Source: Coptis chinensis (Eukaryota; Streptophyta; Magnoliopsida; Ranunculales; Ranunculaceae). Taken from it: 64,000 nucleotides of DNA. The stretch lies in contig CM027381.1 of assembly GCA_015680905.1 (NCBI GenBank), positions 62,733,501 to 62,797,500 on the forward strand, written 5' to 3'. The notes under the pieces are model-generated. The model was given only the letters and a program-made list of their open reading frames with translations. It made no database searches and was not told the origin of the DNA. The position numbers were made by a program, and so were the translations under genes. Positions 35,423 through 48,012 of this stretch are shown here, one piece after another (the stretch's first letter is position 1; each line of letters starts with the position of its first letter).

Positions 35423-35766
35423 CTAAAATCCAGGTCCACAATCAATCAAACAAACATTTCTAAGATCCAGATCATTTGCACTTGAACTGATGAGGAAGAA
35501 ATGTAAAACCCATGTATTCTAGAAACGCTATAAATTCATTAAGTCTAGGACATGCCTTGGCAAGAAATCAGCTGTAAAGAACTCCAAATAAGTTCGTGTT
35601 GCTCTTCTTCCAAATAGTTTCCTACCCCTAAATCGAGCAGCGGCAGCAGCAGGAGCACCAACACCAACACCTAAATCGAGCAGCAGACCTATAGAAATTC
35701 TATTATACTCAATGGCTCACTTTAAACATTGATGAATTAGAAAAAAAAATGTTTTCGGCTAATTAC
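35423..35766 (-). other. intron-like and exon-like sequence, source unknown
   Basis: A minus-strand stretch at about 35560-35690 is open and encodes a Gly/Ala-rich segment followed by RKLFGRRATRTYLEFFTADF. A 14-base sequence, CTAAATCGAGCAGC, is repeated at 35630 and 35671. The source gene was not recognised. Confidence 0.3.
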
Positions 35767-35821
35767 CTTGCTGCTTAATGCAAAACCCTCAAACTTCTCC
35801 ACCTCTACCTTGTCCAAGAAC
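35767..35821 (-). pseudogene. captured exon of unknown origin
   Basis: A 55 bp segment between an acceptor CATTTCAG and a donor GTAATT that encodes FLDKVEVEKFEGFALSSK. The splice sites and codon content look like a real exon, upstream of the TraB exon on the same strand. I do not recognise the protein; it may belong to the same captured locus. Confidence 0.4.
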
Positions 35822-37040
35822 CTGAAATGATATAATAAATCAATCAATCCACGGTAGTAATACATAGTAGTCACCTTTCTCTCTCCTCCTTTATCCGGGC
35901 TTGAGACCGGCAATGCAAATTCTTTATGAGTTGCATTGGTGGAGTTAAAAAAGGGTTAGAAACTCAACTCTAAACCTGCAAAAGTAACCACAATACATAT
36001 GAACAATCAATGGTAAGGAGCATACACACATATATAAACAAAAAGAGTCCATTCACTACTAAACATATCCATGAACAAAAGGTCCATACAAGACGCAAAC
36101 TAACAATAGATAAACTGTCTGTCCCTCGTACTTGAGTTCCAAATTAAAACAGAACAGAAACAAACGAAATTAATCTTCATATTGCAGCCTGCCTCCAGAC
36201 CAAACCTATCTAATTTTAGGTTCTTGGGTATCAAATATAAAAGCATGATTAGAACATATGAAAAATATAGAATGAGGAAACAGAGAAAAAAAATCCGCAC
36301 TCGAGAACTCACTCAGATAGCTTTACTAATTAACTGTTAAGGCAATCTGCGTCATCAGTAATAAAGCAATGTAAACTTAAACACCTACAACTAGGGGTAA
36401 CAAAAATAATGAATAAGGTGTCTCTAGACTGATCATTTAAAAAAAAAATGTTGCTAATCTAATGCCCTAAGAATTACCTTTTGTTGTTGTTGTTGTTGTT
36501 TCCCCTTAGCTCACTCACTTGTCTCTTCTAGTGGAAGATCCTCCAATTGTGTGCTGGAATCCAACTATAGTAGAACTACTGTTTTGATGCATAAACAAGA
36601 ATGTGTTTGCAAGGAATTCCATTATTAGATCATGTCAAACCTTGCTGGAAGGGAAATCGTGTAAAGTAGCGGCATGTTCACTGTAAGTCTAACTTGGAAA
36701 CCAGCTATTATAAACAAACTCATTCACCAAGAAAATTATAAACCCTAGAAAACGAAATCAAGAATTGCAAACCCAAAACCCAAATCAAAAAAAAAAAAAA
36801 AAAAAAAATAGAAACTTTATAGAAACTTAAAAGATCGGAAAGATGGTACCTTTGTCATAAGATGAAGATTTTGAGATGAACAAACTACCTCTTTTAGTTC
36901 ATTTTCATCAAAATTTGGAGAAGATGAACGGAAAACGGAGTGGAATTCGAATTCATTGAGAAAAGTGGAGAAGAAGATTGAGAAAAGTGGGATGGGGTTT
37001 CTCTTCGCTGTGTTGAGAAGAAAAAAAGTCGAGAAGAAAT
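35822..37040. other. outer CACTA interior, no gene seen
   Basis: Contains a TTG microsatellite (36480-36500) and a poly-A run (36786-36808). On the minus strand, 36817-37040 is T/C-rich like a 5' leader, fitting its place as the start of the captured minus-strand transcript. 35895-35930 holds a GGCTTGAGACCGGCAATGCA motif seen in other plant repeats (from memory). Confidence 0.4.
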
Positions 37041-37296
37041 CGCAAAGATTGGATTTTGACGCCTCTTCTTGTCGCACCTGCCAAACACGTGCTCTGGATC
37101 TTTATTACAGTGATGCCTCCTTGCTATCACTAAGTTTTCAACAAATTTCATAAATAAAGTAAAACTAATTTTTAGATTTATTGTGAAGCCAAACAACAAT
37201 ACTGACGGCACTTTGACGTCACAAATTTTCTAATGCCTATTTGGTGTCACAAATTGAGAAAAGCCCTTGTCACAAAAAAGCTGTTATGGTGTAGTG
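37041..37296. repeat. right subterminal array and terminus of the outer CACTA
   Basis: TTGACGCC, GTGATGCC, CTGACGGC, TTGACGTCAC and TAATGCC motifs precede the terminus. Read on the minus strand the end is CACTACACCATAACAGC. The next bases, TTA (37297-37299), may be the target duplication. Confidence 0.75.
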
Positions 37297-38476
37297 TTAA
37301 TTTCATAGTAACCCATACAATCAAGAGTTTTCTAGTCATCCAAACTATTCATGGAGTTCCACCAAAAACAATCAACTAGCCATTCAGCCTCAACCTAATC
37401 CATCACAGTATGAGATCAACCAGAGTCACTCAAACGTCATATCCCAAGAGGGACTCATATCATATCCATTAGCCAATAACTATGACTATCAAACACCATA
37501 CCAACCAGAACCACACAACCAAGCTCCCCCTCCGCAAAAAACATTTGAGGAAATAATGGCCCTAAACGAAATAATACTTTAGAACCTAGAATGGACAAGA
37601 TTTATGCTAAACTCACCTACGCCAGACCTTTCCACCATGCTAGAAATCAACCACCCATCTAGTTCGCCACCCTTCCTAGACCAAATTTCCCAACTAGTAA
37701 CTGACTCAACAAAAATATTTAGGGAACAAATGACTGACTCAGAACAAACGTTTAGGGAACAAAATGGCATCACCCAAACTATGCTTCAGAATTTAGCTAA
37801 GATGATTTACATGATCCCTTCACCTAACACATAAGTTTCAACATTACCAGAGATCGACACACAAGTAGAACAACCTATTCCCATAACCAAACCATTCGAC
37901 TTAGTTGAGACCTACCCTAAATTTCATGAACCATTACCTTCCCATGACCCTCCCATTAACCAATTTATTGACTCCACACCCTACTTGGATAAGGAAATTC
38001 TTGAAGACAACTTTTTATGACTTGTTTTGGATGACCACTCAATAAATTTGAATGATACTATTGAGGACACTCTTGAAGTTCTAGAGGAAGAGAACAAAGA
38101 AATAAACAAGATAGAACTTGATGAAACTATGATAGAGGGAGAATTTCTCAACCTATTTTGTGCTGCCAATGCTCAACCTACTGAACCACCAACCGACCAC
38201 CATCCACCTAAGTTACCACCTCCTAAAATCCAACCATCTACCACCACTATTTCTCCACTCCATCGTCCATTTCAACGAAACCTCAAATTTACACTTGAGC
38301 CTTTTGCCTCAGAGATCCTCTATAATATTTTCAACCCTCACAGTGAAGAGTTTTTGCCTAGCACACAATCTCATGAGTACACCATTCCTGTAGTTGATAG
38401 CCAAGCTTTGACCGAGTGTAGTAAGAACCCTAGTTTGTCTTATTTTTCATCATCTGAGTCTCATGAAAGACATTAA
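37297..38476 (+). pseudogene. gag-like ORF of a gag-only Athila-related element, copy A
   Basis: The translation from 37303 reads FHSNPYNQEFSSHPNYSWSS, then EPHNQAPPPQKTFEEIMALN, LEVLEEENKEINKIELDETM and PFQRNLKFTLEPFASEILYN, ending at SHERH stop (38474-38476). NYSWSS and the Asn/Gln/Pro-rich part match the post-zinc-knuckle tail of the Athila gag at 6910-7000 (NFSWQNNQQ). Copy B at 49815-51131 is collinear. About three stops interrupt it. The CACTA insertion removed the zinc knuckle side. No protease or RT follows. Confidence 0.65.
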
Positions 38477-39170
38477 TTAGGATCCATACTTCATTCTTTT
38501 CTCACCTAAAGTATCACTAATTCATCTTTTGGGTCATTCTAACTCTTTAAAACAGCTACAACATGATGGTTTGCATATGTTCTTTGATGGGTTGCATAAG
38601 TTTTTATTCATTCTTCTATATGATTATTTCCAATTATACCATTTCATTCTGTTTAGGGGTGCATTTAGTATCATGTTTTTATGGCTAAACCCCTAACTCT
38701 TTCGACTATTAGTTTATAGTTGACCACGCATCATCCATCTTGTGCCACCCTAGTTTCTTGTTTGTTTGGAAGTGTGCACAGTCTTGGGGAATCTAACTTA
38801 AAATGACCCACATTAAGTCTAGGAAATCTGACTTTAAAAGACCCATATAATTTTTTGTAACATACCACCTTTCTGGAATATAAGCCTTAAAAAATTTTAA
38901 ACTTAAAAAGGGTTTTCAAATTTTGTTTGGGGGTGGCGCATTTTGGTCTCTCATTTCAAAACATTTTGCCACATTTTCCTATCATGTTTACTCTAGTAGA
39001 GTCTAGGTTAGTTAGTTAAGTAATTTAATTGTGCTATTGAATATTTCATGAACCCCCTTCTCCCAAATTGTTTGGGGGTGGTGTATTAAATTTTAGCACA
39101 TTGTATGTTTACTTATTAAAATTACATGTACAAATATCGAAATATAGAACCCATGGGCCTTGTTGATTAA
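38477..39170 (+). other. 3' noncoding region of copy A, first part
   Basis: Contains GTCTTGGGGAATCTAACTT (near 38782) and two TTTGTTTGGGGGTGG motifs (38924-38938 and 39068-39082), which also occur after copy B and after the integrase of the gag-pol element. Confidence 0.6.
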
Positions 39171-42100
39171 TTGGGTCATGCATAATGTAATTAGGTACCT
39201 TAATTTCGTTAAATTTTACTATTTCAAGGAATTTCGGAAGCTAATCCTATAAGAGCCATGATATGTGCATGCTTGATTCGTTAATGTACTAGGTATCACC
39301 CGTGCCTACGACACAGTTTGTTATGAGGTACTTATTATGTTGTTTGTGGCATTAATTTTGGTACAACCAAGCATTTTCAAATGTGTGGCCTATGTGAGAA
39401 CTTGTAGACAATTTATTTTGAAGTGGTTGTTTATTTTGTGGATGCTAGTATGTTGTGGTGTCTCAGACCAAAAAATTGTGCCCTGTAGTAGTTGTAGCCT
39501 TGGAGGTATCTTACAATAAATAATTGATCTGGTTATGCAATTTCACTTTTTTCTAAATGCATCTACTCATTCACTTCTAGTTACAAAGCTAAATTGTAAT
39601 GAGAATATTGATATGTGAAAAATAATTTGATTAGTTGGACATGAATGATAGTTGGGTGTGTAAATTATACCTAATCAATATTATAGAGTATGTACATAAA
39701 TTATTGGGGAAAAAAAGAACAAAAACAACTGAAAGTTTATTCAGGAAATAAAAAAATTGACATGGACATTGTCCTCAACCACGCCTTTGACACTTTTTGA
39801 TGAACTTGTTCATAACTTCATATACATCCATATTAAACATTGTCCAATACATCAATTGTGGAAAAATGTTAAATAATCACCGTTTTCTCGAGCGATAAAC
39901 ACATAAATATTGATTTTCAAGACAATCTTCTAATCTTTAAAATAAAATTAAATTGAGTAGTCTGAGCACACTATGAGCCATATTCTCAAGTAAAATGACA
40001 CACTCGCATAACCAAACAATATATATGAATAAACTACGTACTTGATTAGGGCAAAATCTCATGACTATAAAAAGAAGCTTGTTTAGTTGTTTTCATGGCT
40101 ATCTTTCAGCAAGAACTATATAATATTGCTTTTCATGAAATAAAATCTAATAATTGCAACTTTGTCTTCATAGCGCGCCTGGACCTCATTGAAATATTGA
40201 ATTAGCATAACCAGTTCTTTTCTTTGCATGTTTTCAAATGTGTTTACTCAAAGTAGCTACATGCCATAGTAATGCTGCAAACATACAAAATGAAAAACAT
40301 TCATGAATTGACCATCCATGGATAAAAATAATTATGAAGATTCATCATGTCTTAACTTTCCTTGGTAACTCATATAACAAAGTTAAGCCTCTTCACCAAG
40401 CAAACATTTCAACAAAAACAAACTACGACATCAAACACATGAGTTTACTTCTCAAGTCAGTTATCATGCAAAGCTTTTGTTAGATATATCTACTGAAGCT
40501 TTGACCCAGAACTCTGAAAATTCAACTAACCCCAAAATTTATGACAATACAAAGTCATTCCATAATTATTAATGGGTTAATCCCCACTAAAACACCTATT
40601 CTTTTATAGAAAGGCATGACTAAAATATTATGTAAAGTTGGTATTTGTTCAGTGCCACTGCAGATCTTGCATAATGTTTATTAGCTCACATAGAACTAGA
40701 ACACATGTCCCAGCTGTTACACCCTCTCTTCGATAAATGAAACATTTTCACCCAAGAAAATATCAAAATTAAGCATTAGTAACAAAAAAATGTGAAAGTG
40801 AGATGGGAACACTTTCCAACATACTTACATTTTTATTTCTAGTTGTTAATTTCGAAAGCCAATTAAGAAGTCCAATGAGGTCTTGAAACACCAAGTCCAC
40901 ACAATCCTTCATAACACTCCTTGTAACAATTGCACCTGGAGTCTAGTAATAAACAAAACGGCATGCAACTATATCAGAATAAAAAAAAATCAATTGAATA
41001 ATGCATATCAACTCGAAGGAGGTTTGGGGTTCGGATCACCGACCTTTCTTGGTTTTCACTGAAAAACATACAAACTCAAAAAACTATCCATGTCGGTTGG
41101 CATTAGTACAACCTCTAGTGAATTTGAAGTAGCAAAAAAGCTAAACTTAGTTGTCATTTCTTCGAATATACTTGCAAACCGAGTATATTTAACACCTGTG
41201 ATTTATAAAAGTAAGATGGAGCACATAGACTACATCATTAGTTTGCAATATTGTATTGATAGTTAAGAACACGTACCACGAAAACAAAAAATCTACAGAA
41301 ACCTTTGATTCCTATAATGGTCTTTACGAAATGTATGTAAGCAAAATACACAAAACATTCTGCATAACTTTATTAATTATCCAAGTTGAATGATGCAATC
41401 TAAAACCATTTCACAACCTGAAATAAGGCTTGCATAGTTTCATTCAAACTAAAATAGTTGAATTCGAAATGAAAAAAATGAAAACTTACCAAATGTGAGC
41501 AAATTTGTTGAACTTGTTCAATTGTAGAAATAAAAAAATGGAAAACTTGGCAAGTGAATTGGAATTGTATAATTGTATCGTTAATAAAAAGAAAAGAATG
41601 AAAAACTCTACAAGTACCAAATTTAATTGAATTATGAAATTGGAATCAAGATTTGCCCAATGAACAATGACTGAAAAAAGTTCCAAGAAATTGCAAGACA
41701 GGAAGGCTTAGACAATGATATTGGAAATTGCAGTTGTCTTATACCTTATAGAACCCTTCTAGATTGAGTTATGAGGGATGGTTATAGCAAGTGAGTTTGA
41801 GCAAATTCGGGAACATGATCTTGGGAGAGAGAGTGGGATCTATTGAATAATTGAATTGAATGGGAGAGGAAAATGGAGAAACGGGGGAGTAACAACTATA
41901 CTAATGGTAGTCTTAAATAACCCACCAATTAATTTTCTGGTGAAGAAAAAGGAAAATTTTGATTTAGTATTGGGAGAGAGGAAGCCGAAGAGGGAGGGGC
42001 ACACACTAATGGGATTCTTGAAAAATCAAATAATTTTTTTGGCGAAAAAAAAAACAAAAAAACTTCAATGACTCCATTAGTTTGGAATACAAACAGCACA

Positions 42101-45100
42101 TGTTTGCTAGGCTTTCTAAATAATTAAGTGCATGGTCTTTCTAAAGTACTTGGCTGTTTCAAATTTTATTATTGTAAATATAGTGGATGCTAAATGGTTT
42201 TTTTTTTTTTTTTAATTTTGGTAACTCCTCTTCACATGTTTTATTGTTTGATGATTAAATGTGGGCTATTAGGAAGGTCATGGGGTTTCAAAATTAAATG
42301 TCTTCATTTATGACCCTACCTCAAAGTTTTTCTCAATGTAATCTTTGCCGCACACGTGTCCTCCATCTAATGCAGATTCCTATGAAATTCCGACCACCCT
42401 TTGTATTTTCACTTGTGTTTTGTTTTGTCTTTGAAAAATCTTAATTAAACGAAAAGTAGGAGAACAATACATTCTTGAGCATCAAGCAATTGCATTTGGC
42501 TGGTATTGTTGTAGGACATTTGGAACCCATAATTAACATGGATTTACACTAATAAAGTCGGTGGGTACATTTAGATGATATGATAAACAAAAGAACTTCC
42601 ATACCACAAAATTGAGAGTGAGTGAATCTCTTGCACATTGTTCAAAGAGAAGAAAACTTACAATAGCAAAACCATCTGAAGAGCTATTAAAGCCTTGCCT
42701 CCCTTTGAGACTTTACCTGTACAGTTTCATATCTCACCCTGAAGTGAAAACAATGTGAAGTATCTATTTTTTCGGTTCCATTACATTATCCCCTAGAAAG
42801 TACTCACTGTTCAGCCGAAAGAACCCATCATTGTTCCACACCGTACAACTTCCTATTTAAAATTAAACAATTGGTTATTAATGAAAACCCTGATATATAT
42901 GTACATAAAAGTTGAACTTAAATAACCAAATTTTGATTGATCACATCTAATGAAAATTTTAAAACGTGTAAAACACTATTAACAATATTCCAATCATCTA
43001 TTTCATTGAATTTACAAACCTCATCCAAATCCTTGAGCGTGCAATAATAAGCATTCAAGACTCATGGTGTCATAATTAGTCTGGTAATGCTTATCACGAA
43101 AGTTGCCAATTTGGCAATTCCATGAACATATCTGCAAATCCCATTAGTCTACTCTTACATTAGAATTTCCAAAAGCAAGCCCTAGCAAACTTCTGTGAAT
43201 TCCATTTCTTCCATAAACGACATAGCCTCGTTTACCTAGCTTCTACCATGCACACAAATAGTAGGATTATAACACCAGACAATGTTATAAAATTTTGAGA
43301 ATATTGGCTCACAAAAAAAAAAAAAAAAAAAAAGTTGAGTATATTGATCGCATCATATTTAAGGAAAACAAATTAGAGCAAAAACCAAAAGAAAAAAGGA
43401 ATGAAGCTTGGAATGAAAAAAAAAATTCACATCATAGGGGATACCTGATAAGTAACTTAACTATTTATGTTTGAAATGCTAAAGCAAAATGGTATACATG
43501 TAAGTGAAGTTGGCTACGTATCTTCGAAACAAATCCACAATAAACATTTACCAACTTAACAACTTTGTTACGTATTTGGTATATTATATTATTGATGCTT
43601 ATCACGAAAAACTGATATCATTAATGATGCACAATGATTGCTCCTCAATCACAATTACAAAGCCCTCAACCCTTAAGCCAAGTCAACACTATTGTAGAAA
43701 ACATGGTACATGCTACAGAGATCTTCACCATGCAAGTTCACATCATGTATTTCTTCCTCTTACCAACCCCCCACGCCACTACACACAATGAATCAAAAAA
43801 AAATGAAAGCTTTCAAAGGTCAAAATAAATGAAACACCCTTTCAGAACATAGCTTATGTGTTTATTTGTCCATCAAATATTTAGGCAGAGGACTTTCCTC
43901 TTCTTCTTCAAAGCTATGGATAAAAGAGTCCATACCAATGACTGTTTCAAATGGTCATTTTAATTCCGACCACTGTGACATAGAATTATATAAAATTCAA
44001 TTATTTTCTTGTCTACCCCCTGCCCAACAACAACTTGAGAATTCTAGCATATGGAAAAGAAGTTAACAGAAGATGAGTAGACTAATAAGAACTTTCCAAA
44101 TGGAAAGACGTTGGTATCAATATTGAAGAATGCATGAAGTCGTTGAAGGCAAATAGCTAGGGGCCAGGGAAAGTGTTAAATCTATTACTCTTAATTTGTA
44201 AGTGTGTCATTCTACCTTCAATTGAAAATAACAATAAAATTTAAATGGTGAGGTTGGATTTTCATGGAAATGTCGAGGGTGTTACAATGATACATGAGAC
44301 AGAAGTAACAGGCTTACCAATTTTGCAAACTAAAATATGCCAAAAAGAACTTTAGTTTTTTTTTATAATGGAAAAACTTTAGATATACACACCATTCTTG
44401 TGCAACTGTGCATGAAACTCCAAGCAAGCAATCCTGCATCCAAAAATTGGGAGTAAAAATATTATTATCATTGCAAAAAATTAATGAAATCTAGCAATAA
44501 AAATTAACTGTGCTTGGGTAGAGTGTTGCTTCGGTGGTAGTAATGGTTGGAGGAGTTTTGCTGGGAAAAAGAAAGAGTAGTTCCCAATAAATATATAGAA
44601 AGGGAAGAAAGCAAAGAGAGGAATAATTTTTTTTTTTTTTTTTTTTTTTAATCTAAAAAGTTTAGGGAGTTACAAATTCTTTAAGAGAGTGAGGAGAAGC
44701 TTAATGGTGTTTAATTGTATTTTCCATTTTTTTTCTTTCTTTTTCTGAGCAAATTGGGGGACAGAGGCTGTGAGGAGTGATTGATTGGGAAGGCGAATAT
44801 GAAGGATATTCATTAAACTCTTCCATTTATATATATTTAAAATAAATGTTTTGAATCCCAATTAATTTGCAGCGGGTGGAAATTAATTGACGAATTCAAG
44901 CCAAAATCTAAAGCGATCCCCACCACACCTGCCCTCCATCAAACACAGATCCCCACGAAATCCCCACCACCCTTTGTCTTTCCCTTGTGTTTTGTTAATG
45001 AAATCCCCACTCACATGCCTAATTAGGCAGTTAAAACAATAGCGCTAATCACTTTTTAACACAACTAATTATACGCTAATGATTCAAATAAGAAAACATG

Positions 45101-46330
45101 TCACATCCATAATATTTGTAAGCATGGTATATGAAGCACTCACATTCCTTGCCTCAAATCACTGTATAACTTGTCTCGAGTCTCTAATCAGGTTTTTTTT
45201 TTACGCTTCTCCAATTTCTAAAATTCTTGATCGATGAAAGCTAAGTAATATCCCAAAAATAAATACGTACCCAAATAATATAATGTTAGAGTAAATAGAT
45301 TATTGTGTTGCCACTGAAAGACATGGAATCACTCTATTATTACATGGATAATGACTAATAAACTCCATAATTCACTGAAAGACATCAATAGAAAATGAGC
45401 AGAAAGAAATATTTGAATAATTAGAACTATAATCGAAACCTAATATAAAGGTCTAGAAATAAGACATAAGACAATTACCTTGAAGAAGGATCAAAGATAG
45501 AGAACACAAAGGAGTTGATACTGTTGTTTCCATGTTAGCAATAGAGCTTTTGCTGATTTTTCAATAATATAAGAATCTACATACTGATAAGTGATGCTTC
45601 TTCACATTCTCAGTTGGACGGATCATTGGACTACACGGAAGAGAGATTTTGTAGAGACTGAGAAAATAGCGAGACTGAGAGAGAGACCGGGAGGTGTAAT
45701 AAACCTTTTATATACCTTTGAGAACATGAAAGTTATTATATTTCGGGCGCAAATTGAGGAGATTAACATTATTTCAGACCATTTATGGAGCGTTATTTTT
45801 CTCAAGTCATTTGAGGTTTTATTATGGGTTGGCCTTTCAGAACTGAGAAGCAGTGAGAAGTTTGAGACTTACTACAAATAACAGCCCATCCACCCAAAGC
45901 CCCTTTTTTTCAACGTTTTTAGGAATGAAATGAATATGGTCAATTGGTCATCAGTAAGTCCTCCATACGTTTCTATTTTAATGGGGCAAATACACCTATC
46001 TATTTTTATATTTAAGGGAACTCTATATGTAATTAGTCTCGACCGTTTTTATTACAAAGCATTTAATTCATTAATTTAGTAACATTTTAAATGTTTCAAA
46101 ACGTTCTAAGCCATACACGTGTTTATGCAAATCCCCACACACACCTAACTCAAATCCCCACGCGATCCAGACCACTCTTTGTCTATCCATTTTGTTTTAT
46201 TATAATAGATGATATTATTTTATTTTTGTTAGAGTCCGCTTATGTCCCAAGCATTATTTATCTCCATAACGGGTGGAACTCATATAGAAGTTGCGTATGT
46301 TTTTATTTCTTTATATTAGTATAGATTAAC
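39171..46330. other. unassigned region with exon-like fragments and a threefold repeated motif
   Basis: No recognisable protein. Several minus-strand stretches look like exons with splice sites (see 40829-40942; also short open stretches near 40170, 40660, 42720, 43030 and 43180). C/T-rich minus-strand leader-like sequence occurs at 41750-41880, 44690-44830 and 45610-45700. Behind each lies a diverged copy of CCCCACCACCCTTTGTCTTTCC (42395, 44960, 46165). This suggests three related, decayed gene-like or transposon units of about 2 kb. Homopolymer runs occur at 43313-43333 (A) and 44629-44649 (T). Confidence 0.35.
40829..40942 (-). pseudogene. exon-like fragment of unknown gene
   Basis: 114 bp, exactly 38 codons without a stop, reading TPGAIVTRSVMKDCVDLVFQ then DLIGLLNWLSKLTTRNKN. 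It lies between an acceptor ending TATTACTAG and a donor GTAAGT. The splice signals and amphipathic content argue for a genuine exon of a host or transposon gene. I do not recognise the family. Confidence 0.45.
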
Positions 46331-47998
46331 CTTCTTTTTCAGGTGCTCCTATTTACAAGCACGTTTCTGTTATACTCTCTATCCTTTATTTTCATTCCAT
46401 ACCTTGAGGACAAAACATGATTCTGTTTGGGGGTGGTATAGAAACATGTTGTAAATGTTTAAGCACATATTAGGTTGTATATTACGTATTATTTGTCGTA
46501 TAAAAATTAGAAAAGTATAAAAATCATAAAAATAGTTTATACTATTAACTTAGTGATAATGGTATTGTTCCCATTTCCATGATGATATTAGTCTAGAAAT
46601 CTCACATAGTACTTGAATTAGGATTTAATTTTTGAAACTTAGATTAATATGTAGATAATAGTTATTGTATCTTTTCATGAACATCTTGCATAAGCATCTA
46701 TGATTGTACTTGGCAGTATTTTTCTGAGACCTAAGTTATAGTACTTAATACATATTCTGTGAGCATCTAGCCTAAAAGCCTTATAAAAGTGAAATATCTG
46801 AGTGATGACACAAGGAAGAAGTAAATTCCGAGTAGAGAAATCACACATCCACTTGCTTGATCACAATACCATATCCTAAGCGAGAATTTAGGCCCTCTTT
46901 GAATTGATATAGCTAGAAATTATAACCTAAGTATATTTTCCGCTAGTCGCCCCACTGAGCCTTTTCATTAGCCTTTTCACAAACCACAAATCCTTTACCC
47001 AATAAAACAAAATAAAAAATAAAATCAGCCTACCTATCTCGATAAGTATGAGAAATATGATGAGTGAAGAAAAGAGGAGAAAAACCTGTGTAAACAAAAA
47101 TTAGTTAGTTGCTTTAAAAGAAAAAGAAATAGAAAAAGAAAAAAAAAAGTTTCCATCCAAAGAAAAAAATATATAAATAAAATAAAAAGTTAGAACTCCA
47201 AAAACAAAATCAAATGAGTTAAAAGCCAAAACAAAAGGGCTAAGGATGGAAACAAAGTGCAGAAGCAAAGTAAGAACAAGGTTTTCTCTAGTTACATATT
47301 TTGAAAACCCTATTATCTCAAACTTGTCTTTTTGAATATCCATTTCCTTCATTCTTTAACCAACACCTACGCCCCGTATCACCTAATAAAAGCCTCTAGC
47401 TCAATTAGGAATAGGTTGGTGTGATAGTAAGTGGTAGATGTGTTTGATCGACCTCGGCTTTCTTAGATTATCATTGAGATTGTAAGGAAATGTGTGCCCT
47501 TTGCACACTAGAGTTAGCAAACTTGAGTGGAAAAATCGGAGTGTTATGTGTCTTGACACATTTCTTGTGAAAACCTACTTAGGCACGCTATTCCAAAGTT
47601 TCAGAAATGGACCTGCCATTACATTTCATAGCATAGTTCACTATATAGTTGTTTATCTTAAGATGATTTGATTATTATGCATGTATTAATTCAGGAGTTA
47701 GATTGATGATCTTTGTTTAAATGCTAGTGAGATGATGTATAGGTTCTGAGATAAAATTAGGGGGCAATTACTTTAATTTCTTAGTCGTTGTAGTATAAAT
47801 GAAGTTTGTGAGTATCTTCTCTAAAAAACTCTCACGAGGCTATAACTCATCCACTAGGGAATTCCTAGTGGTTTAAGGCTTTATTGCATATGGTCAATGC
47901 GTGCAATCGCACTCTGCGAAACAAGATTAGTTAGGACCACATTTTTTGCCACTTATCTGTTTTTATTTCTCATCTTTGCTTGAGGACAAGCAAGATGA
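46331..47998 (+). other. long noncoding 3' region, copy A second part
   Basis: Collinear with 54060-55721. Shared blocks include CCTTGAGGACAAA..TTTGGGGGTGGTATAG (46402-46440 and 54100-54137), GTCCACTTGCTTGATCAC (46850 and 54530), a block around 47390 and 55135 with TCAATTAGGAATAGG, and CTCATCTTTGCTTGAGGACAA (47972 and 55690). Purine-rich A/G stretches occupy 47040-47270. No protein is conserved; a conserved noncoding 3' region is typical of some non-autonomous elements. Confidence 0.65.
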
Positions 47999-48012
47999 TT
48001 TTTGGGGGTGGT
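47999..48012 (+). promoter_or_regulatory. polypurine tract, copy A
   Basis: TTTTTGGGGGTGGT directly before the LTR start TGATAAG at 48013; this primes plus-strand synthesis in retrotransposons. Confidence 0.75.

Larger units (their letters stand above)
16148..37296. mobile_element. outer CACTA (Pack-CACTA) element carrying host-gene fragments
   Basis: The right end reads, on the minus strand, CACTACACCATAACAGC from 37296, a CACTA-type terminus. Both ends carry subterminal arrays of short TGACGCC / GGCGTCA motifs (16148-16470 and 37050-37260). The left terminus has lost about its first 20 bases: the sequence begins TTGTGACGCC where the right end has TTTTGTGAC after its terminus. The nested element 18346-33403 accounts for most of its length, so the outer element itself is about 6 kb. 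It has no transposase of its own that I can see and carries fragments of at least four host genes on the minus strand. The left flank is copia gag and the right flank is Athila-type sequence, so the site is rearranged. Confidence 0.75.

Noticed and set aside
42180-44660. LINE or SINE tails (poly-A and poly-T runs)
   Set aside because: Runs at 43313 and 44629 have no reverse transcriptase, box A/B or target duplication that I can see nearby.
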